From the NCBI GenBank assembly GCA_963734365.1, contig CAVTGV010000002.1, forward strand, positions 481,033-545,032: 64,000 nt of DNA, read 5' to 3'. The position numbers and the translations under genes were made by a program. Positions 60,452 through 64,000 of the stretch are shown in pieces. The notes below the pieces were generated by a model that did no database searches, had not been told where the DNA came from, and saw nothing but the letters and a program-made list of their open reading frames with translations. The DNA is from JACVRW01 sp963734365 (GTDB lineage: Bacteria > Actinomycetota > Thermoleophilia > Solirubrobacterales > Thermoleophilaceae). Position 1 is the stretch's first letter. Each line of letters starts with the position of its first letter.

Positions 60452-61671
60452 AGGAGAACGCGCCGAGGCCGGTTCCTACGTACCGCCGCAAGCGGCCCGG
60501 CATCGCACGGACGCGCGAACCCGTCAAGGAGAAGCGCTCCGGCCTGTGGCGCGCGATGTACGTCGACCTCGACGGGTCGGTTCGACAGATGGGCAGATTC
60601 CGGACCAAGGGAGAAGCGCGTCTCGAGAGTCAGCGGGGTGTCGACGAGCTCAACTCGGGACACGACGAGCCGATCGAGTCGCCGACCGTCCTAGCGTTCC
60701 TCGACGACTGGAATCGGCGCTTTCCCAGGCATCCCAGAACTGAGGAGACCAATCGAGAACGCCTAGAGCGGTACATACTTCCCTACCTGCCACGACGCGG
60801 CCACGAGCCGCTTAGCCGGGTCCGGCGCCGAGACCTACTAGAGGTACAGGACCAGCTTCTCCGTAGACAGCTCTCAAAGACCACCATCGACGGCGCCTTC
60901 TCGGCCTTCTCGGCGCTCTTCCGGGACGCGCTGGAGCTCGAATATGTCGAAGCGAATCCGGCGCACCGACTCAAGGTCCGGCCTAATGACCCCCGGCTGA
61001 AACCACGACGCGCACCCAGGGCCCGCCGCGCCATTCCGCCGCATGAGATCAGCGCCTTTATGGCACACGTCCAGCCTCGGTACCGCGCCGCTTGCTGGAC
61101 GCCCCTGCTGACGGGCGCCCGGCCGGCAGAGCTCTTCGCCATGCGGCGTCCAGACGTCGATCGCGAGCGACAAATGATCTACGTCGCCGAGACCCTCACG
61201 CGTTACGGCGGGACCATGGATGGGCTGAAGCAGACTCACCACATCGCCTCGCGCGAGAAGCGCGGTAGGTGGATGCTCTTCCCTGCGGTCCTGATCGAGA
61301 TGCTGTCCAAGCAGCCGGCGCATGTCTCTGGGCTGCTGTTCCCATCGCCTCGGGGACGTCCATGGGGAGTCCGTAACTTCTACCGCGACGTATGGCAGCC
61401 TGCCCGCGCGGCGACCGGCGTCGACTTCACGCTCTACGACCTTCGCCACACCTTCTCCTCGAGACTCCTCGCAGCTGGCATCCCGCTCGTCGAGGTCGCC
61501 GCTTGGATGGGCCACAGCCTCCGGGCCGGTGGGACGGAGGTCGACAACACTACGAGCCGCGTCTATGCGCATGCCACCGGCGAGTGGCGCGAGATCGCCT
61601 TGGCCGAACTCACCACCCTCGTGACGGGCGTTCAGGCGCGCCGTTCATCCGACTCGCAGCGGTTTTTCTAG
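60448..61671 (+). CDS. int: Tyrosine recombinase (phage-type integrase)
   Basis: This 407-residue protein has an AP2-like arm-binding start (GLWRAMYVDLDGSVRQMGRF), a core-binding SAM-like domain and a C-terminal catalytic domain. Active-site residues are Arg225 (LLTGARPAEL), Arg333 (LYDLRHTFSS, with Tyr in place of the first His), His356 (AAWMGHS) and nucleophile Tyr373 (SRVYAHAT). It appears intact. It starts with GTG and is followed 95 bases later by a tRNA-Asp 3' fragment, its probable attachment site. Confidence 0.93.
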   Translation: MKENAPRPVPTYRRKRPGIARTREPVKEKRSGLWRAMYVDLDGSVRQMGRFRTKGEARLESQRGVDELNSGHDEPIESPTVLAFLDDWNRRFPRHPRTEETNRERLERYILPYLPRRGHEPLSRVRRRDLLEVQDQLLRRQLSKTTIDGAFSAFSALFRDALELEYVEANPAHRLKVRPNDPRLKPRRAPRARRAIPPHEISAFMAHVQPRYRAACWTPLLTGARPAELFAMRRPDVDRERQMIYVAETLTRYGGTMDGLKQTHHIASREKRGRWMLFPAVLIEMLSKQPAHVSGLLFPSPRGRPWGVRNFYRDVWQPARAATGVDFTLYDLRHTFSSRLLAAGIPLVEVAAWMGHSLRAGGTEVDNTTSRVYAHATGEWREIALAELTTLVTGVQARRSSDSQRFF

Positions 61672-61765
61672 CTCTCTGCGCTCGCCTGCGGGCCGATGCG
61701 GCTCGACGAAAACGTGGCGAAAACGTGGCGACACCCTCAAGTGAGGCTCTGCAAAGCCACAAACC

Positions 61766-61812
61766 GCCGGTCTGTCACGCCGGAGGTCGCGGGTTCGAGT
61801 CCCGTCGCTCGC
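61766..61812 (+). repeat. tRNA-Asp 3' fragment, probable attachment site
   Basis: The 47 bases match the 3' part of a tRNA-Asp(GTC): anticodon arm CCGGT-CTGTCAC-GCCGG, variable AGGTC, T arm GCGGG-TTCGAGT-CCCGT and acceptor strand CGCTCGC. No matching 5' acceptor (GCGAGCG) or D arm lies upstream. Such a truncated tRNA directly beside an integrase is the hallmark of an att junction, and its orientation places the element to the left. Confidence 0.8.
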
Positions 61813-62024
61813 GTTCGATCGTGGTGCGGGTCTGCGCCCAATCCGCCCAAACGCCGGATCGTCGCCGTGGCCAGATGGTGGCCATTACGGTTCAGGAACG
61901 CTCGTCCGTCGCCTGCTCCCGCTCGGGCAACGGCCGGTGTAGAACTACGTCCCGGATCGTCAACCTCGCGCGCGTGCGCGGCCGTAGGCTGGTGCAGGGC
62001 ATCACGAAACGAGAGGACAGCTTT

Positions 62025-62093
62025 ATGCGACTCACAATCGTTCTCGTCCACGGCGCCTTCGCCGACTCCTCGAACTGGGACGTGGGGACGTGA
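62025..62093 (+). pseudogene. Alpha/beta hydrolase 5' fragment
   Basis: A 22-codon frame reads MRLTIVLVHGAFADSSNW and then stops. This is the standard start of a salicylate-esterase-type alpha/beta hydrolase (HGAFADSS oxyanion region). The remaining ~230 codons are missing. AGAGGACAG precedes the ATG. Confidence 0.6.
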
Positions 62094-62380
62094 CGTACCT
62101 GATCACCGAGAACAATGCGCTTGCAGAGGAAGTAATCGGAAAGATCTGCGAGGTGCTCGGTCGAGGGCACCGAGAGGCGGTGGCGGCCAACGAACCGGGC
62201 GAGGCACGAGCGATTCTCCACGTGGCTCACGCGTTTGCGAACGAGCTGGCCGCCGCAAGAGATATTCGACCGCTCGCGGTTCATCCGGGGGATCACCGAC
62301 GATCGGTCATGACGGACGTTGAGCCCGAGTCGCACACGGTCGAGGCGACTTGGTCTACGGCCCAGCTCATAGTGCGATGA
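62090..62380 (+). CDS. Hypothetical protein
   Basis: This 96-residue frame starts with a GTG overlapping the stop of the hydrolase fragment and reads ITENNALAEEVIGKICEVLG, then EARAILHVAHAFANELAAAR. It is helical in the first half, with no family match. It could be an out-of-place gene after a deletion. It overlaps the convergent membrane protein gene by 14 bases. Confidence 0.4.
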   Translation: MTYLITENNALAEEVIGKICEVLGRGHREAVAANEPGEARAILHVAHAFANELAAARDIRPLAVHPGDHRRSVMTDVEPESHTVEATWSTAQLIVR

Positions 62381-63014
62381 CGCCGCGGGTGAGGAGCGCG
62401 GTGCCGACGCCGAAGGAGGCGACGAGCAGGATCTCGCGGGCGTGGTCGCGGGTCCAATCCTTGACCGCCCTCACCAGGCCTCGCGCTGCACCCGGATCGG
62501 TTATGCAGGTGACCAGGGCGAGGATCGGCAGCGCGAACCAGACAGCGTTGTAGATGACGAGCGCGATTGCCTCGTCGGTGAATGCGGCGTTGTGGGCGAT
62601 GATGAGGTTCAGCGTGATCACGTAGAAGAGGCCCGGGATGTGGGTCAGGGGTCCCGCGAGAGCGGCGGTCTTGATCGTGAGCTGCCGGTCGAGTGCCGTC
62701 TGCATCCGCCCGCCGGGTGCGTCACCGCTGTGTCGTCCCTGGATCAACCCTGAGAGCACCCCGATGCCGAAGGCCAGCGCAACCACGCCCCCAGCGATGT
62801 CGGCGATCGCCTTGTCGGTGCCGGACTGGATGTGGATTCCCTGTGTGGCGGCGAGGACGATCCCGCCGAAAGCGAGCGTGAAGGCGAGCCCGGCCGTGAC
62901 GTAGGCGCCCATGAGCCTGCGTGGTGCGTCTTGCGACAGGAGCGCATAGACCGCCGCGACGCTGGTGGGCCGCACGGTGGTTGCCAACGCCAGCGCGAAG
63001 ATCTCGATGATCAT
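62367..63014 (-). CDS. GAP/SfLAP-family membrane protein
   Basis: This 215-residue protein has six hydrophobic helices. The opening IEIFALALATTVRPTSVAAV, the mid-protein GPLTHIPGLFYVITLNLI and YNAVWFALPILALV are those of the Sap/sulfolipid-1-addressing (GAP) family, suggested to export lipids or small molecules and related to LysE-type transporters. Confidence 0.8.
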   Translation of the reverse strand: MIIEIFALALATTVRPTSVAAVYALLSQDAPRRLMGAYVTAGLAFTLAFGGIVLAATQGIHIQSGTDKAIADIAGGVVALAFGIGVLSGLIQGRHSGDAPGGRMQTALDRQLTIKTAALAGPLTHIPGLFYVITLNLIIAHNAAFTDEAIALVIYNAVWFALPILALVTCITDPGAARGLVRAVKDWTRDHAREILLVASFGVGTALLTRGVIAL

Positions 63015-63180
63015 GTGGGCGCCGGTTCCGCACGCGGCGTGCCGGCCGCTGCCGTCTCGCCAGTCGGCATGGGAGTCTCGCGGTCGGCCACGGTGATCAG
63101 CACGGCGCCGCCGACAAGGCGAAGGTCACTGCCGAGAGAAGTGCGAGTAAGGCTGCCAAGCGGATCGATGCCCCAAGTCG

Positions 63181-63579
63181 TCAATCGTCGACGACCGCGA
63201 CGGCCTCCACCTCGATCAGGAACTCGGGCCTGGACAGGGCCTGCACCCCAACCAGCGTGTCGGCGGGCTTGTGGTCCCCGAACAGCGCCGCCCGGGCTTC
63301 GTCGATCACCGGCAGCTGCTCTCGGCGGTAGCCGACCACGAAGATCGTGATCTTGGCGACCTGATCGGGACGGGCGCCGCCGGCCGCGAGCGCACGGCCG
63401 ACGTTGGCGAACACCTGCTGTGCCTGCGCCGCCAGATCACCGGCGCCGACGAGGTTGCCCCGCTCGTCCTCGGGTTCCTGGCCGGCGACGAACACCAGCC
63501 TGGCTCCGGTTGCGACGACGACGTGGGTGTACGCAACGGGCGTGGGCAGATCGTCTGGATCGATGAGCTCGAGCGCCAC
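63181..63579 (-). CDS. RidA family protein
   Basis: This 132-residue protein has the YjgF/RidA fold: VVATGARLVFVAGQEPEDER, QVFANVGRALAAGGARPDQV and ADTLVGVQALSRPEFLIEVEAVAVV. The usual catalytic arginine near the end (SRPEFLIEVE) keeps the RidA pattern. RidA proteins hydrolyse reactive imines or enamines. It is next to a MaoC-like gene on the same strand. Confidence 0.88.
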   Translation of the reverse strand: MALELIDPDDLPTPVAYTHVVVATGARLVFVAGQEPEDERGNLVGAGDLAAQAQQVFANVGRALAAGGARPDQVAKITIFVVGYRREQLPVIDEARAALFGDHKPADTLVGVQALSRPEFLIEVEAVAVVDD

Positions 63580-63582
63580 GCC

Positions 63583-63987
63583 TCACACAGGCTCGGTCCA
63601 GACGAGCGCCGGTGCCGTCGAGCACGATCGTCCGTCCTGGTTCGTGATCGTCGTGCGGAGCTTGCGAGATCGGCTTGTCCTCGCGCGCCTCGAGCACCTC
63701 GACCTCGGCCGTGATCTCGTCGCCGGGCCGAACCGGCGCCCGGAAGCTCCAGTCCACGTGCAGGAAGACGCTGCCCGGTCCAGGCAGGTCCTCGGCAACG
63801 ACCGCGTTGAGCAGCCCGGAGGTGACGCCGCCCTGGACGATGATCCCGCCGAAGCGCGGCTCGCGGCCGCCTGCTCGTCGTAGTGGAGCGGATTGCGGTC
63901 GCCGGTGAGCTCGGTGAAGAGCTCGATGTCGCGCGCGCGGACCGTGCGGGTTCTCGCGGCCCTGTCCCCGACCTGTCGAGGCGGCAT
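63583..63987 (-). pseudogene. MaoC-like hydratase, frameshifted
   Basis: From ATG 63987 the start reads DIELFTELTGDRNPLHYDEQ, the hot-dog hydratase motif. The next frame carries IIVQGGVTSGLLNAVVAEDL, DWSFRAPVRPGDEITAEVEV and LEAREDKPIS, and the first frame returns with KLRTTITNQDGR and ALVWTEPV. At least two compensating indels (near 63870 and 63665) plus a small one near 63630 break it. Restored, it would be a normal ~135-residue MaoC-like protein. Confidence 0.65.
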
Positions 63988-64000
63988 CGGGGCAGCGTAC

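Larger units (their letters stand above)
25584..61812. mobile_element. Putative genomic island between tRNA-Gly and a tRNA-Asp fragment
   Basis: Left of 25,583 genes are compact and almost all intact. Right of it there are long non-coding stretches, truncated gene copies, frameshifted genes and stress functions. A xis-like gene and tyrosine integrase at 60.1-61.7 kb are followed by a 47-base 3' tRNA-Asp fragment, a typical att remnant. The element therefore lies to the left of 61,812. Its true left end is uncertain: an intact tRNA-Asp is expected there and none is visible, so tRNA-Gly may be only a coincidental border or the island may be composite. Confidence 0.4.

Noticed and set aside
61741..61812. 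Complete tRNA-Asp gene
   Set aside because: No 5' acceptor strand or D arm can be paired upstream; only the 3' part is present.

Overview
The window is high-GC, gene-dense DNA, most likely from an actinobacterium of the Thermoleophilia/Solirubrobacterales type. The reasons are the rapZ-gap-pgk-tpiA-gpmI-tgt order, strong G/C preference at third codon positions, frequent GTG/TTG starts with 4-base stop/start overlaps, and many universal stress proteins and DUF families typical of Actinomycetota. The class is an inference; the phylum is fairly safe.

Region 1 (1-25,583) is compact core genome. It holds a lower-glycolysis operon (end of rapZ, gap, pgk, tpiA, gpmI) running into tgt, a CocE-type hydrolase and a FAD amine/amino-acid oxidase. 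It then holds a minus-strand kinase/lipoprotein/phosphoesterase unit, M48 and M28 peptidases, rlmH, argS, a secreted hydrolase, an MFS carrier, a cytochrome c maturation set (ccdA, ccmH-like, tlpA-like), and a MarR-controlled 14-TM exporter. A large secreted protein carries one frameshift, and a tRNA-Gly(CCC) closes the region.

Region 2 (about 25.6-61.8 kb) is accessory and looks like a genomic island between tRNA-Gly and a tyrosine integrase that is followed by a 3' tRNA-Asp fragment. It is rich in stress and low-oxygen type functions: seven universal stress or related proteins, a hemerythrin, GreA, a NarL-type two-component system, two sister ECF-like sigma factors, OsmC, an SQR-like flavoprotein, GH15, a second GAPDH, folE, transaldolase and DoxX. 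Many genes are broken, truncated or remnants of neighbours (gap, tal and DUF488 fragments, plus narK and phosphoesterase vestiges).

The most unusual signal is a repeated bipartite upstream element, GAT-N11/12-CCCATTG. It occurs in six places, always on the coding strand before an island gene (greA, histidine kinase, sigma operon, MarR-like gene, second gap, and a gap remnant ahead of osmC). At three of these it stands 32-33 bases before the start codon. It may define an undescribed regulon run by the two-component system or the sigma factors.

Region 3 (61.8-64 kb) lies beyond the att fragment and holds a truncated hydrolase, a SfLAP/GAP-family membrane protein, RidA and a frameshifted MaoC-like gene.
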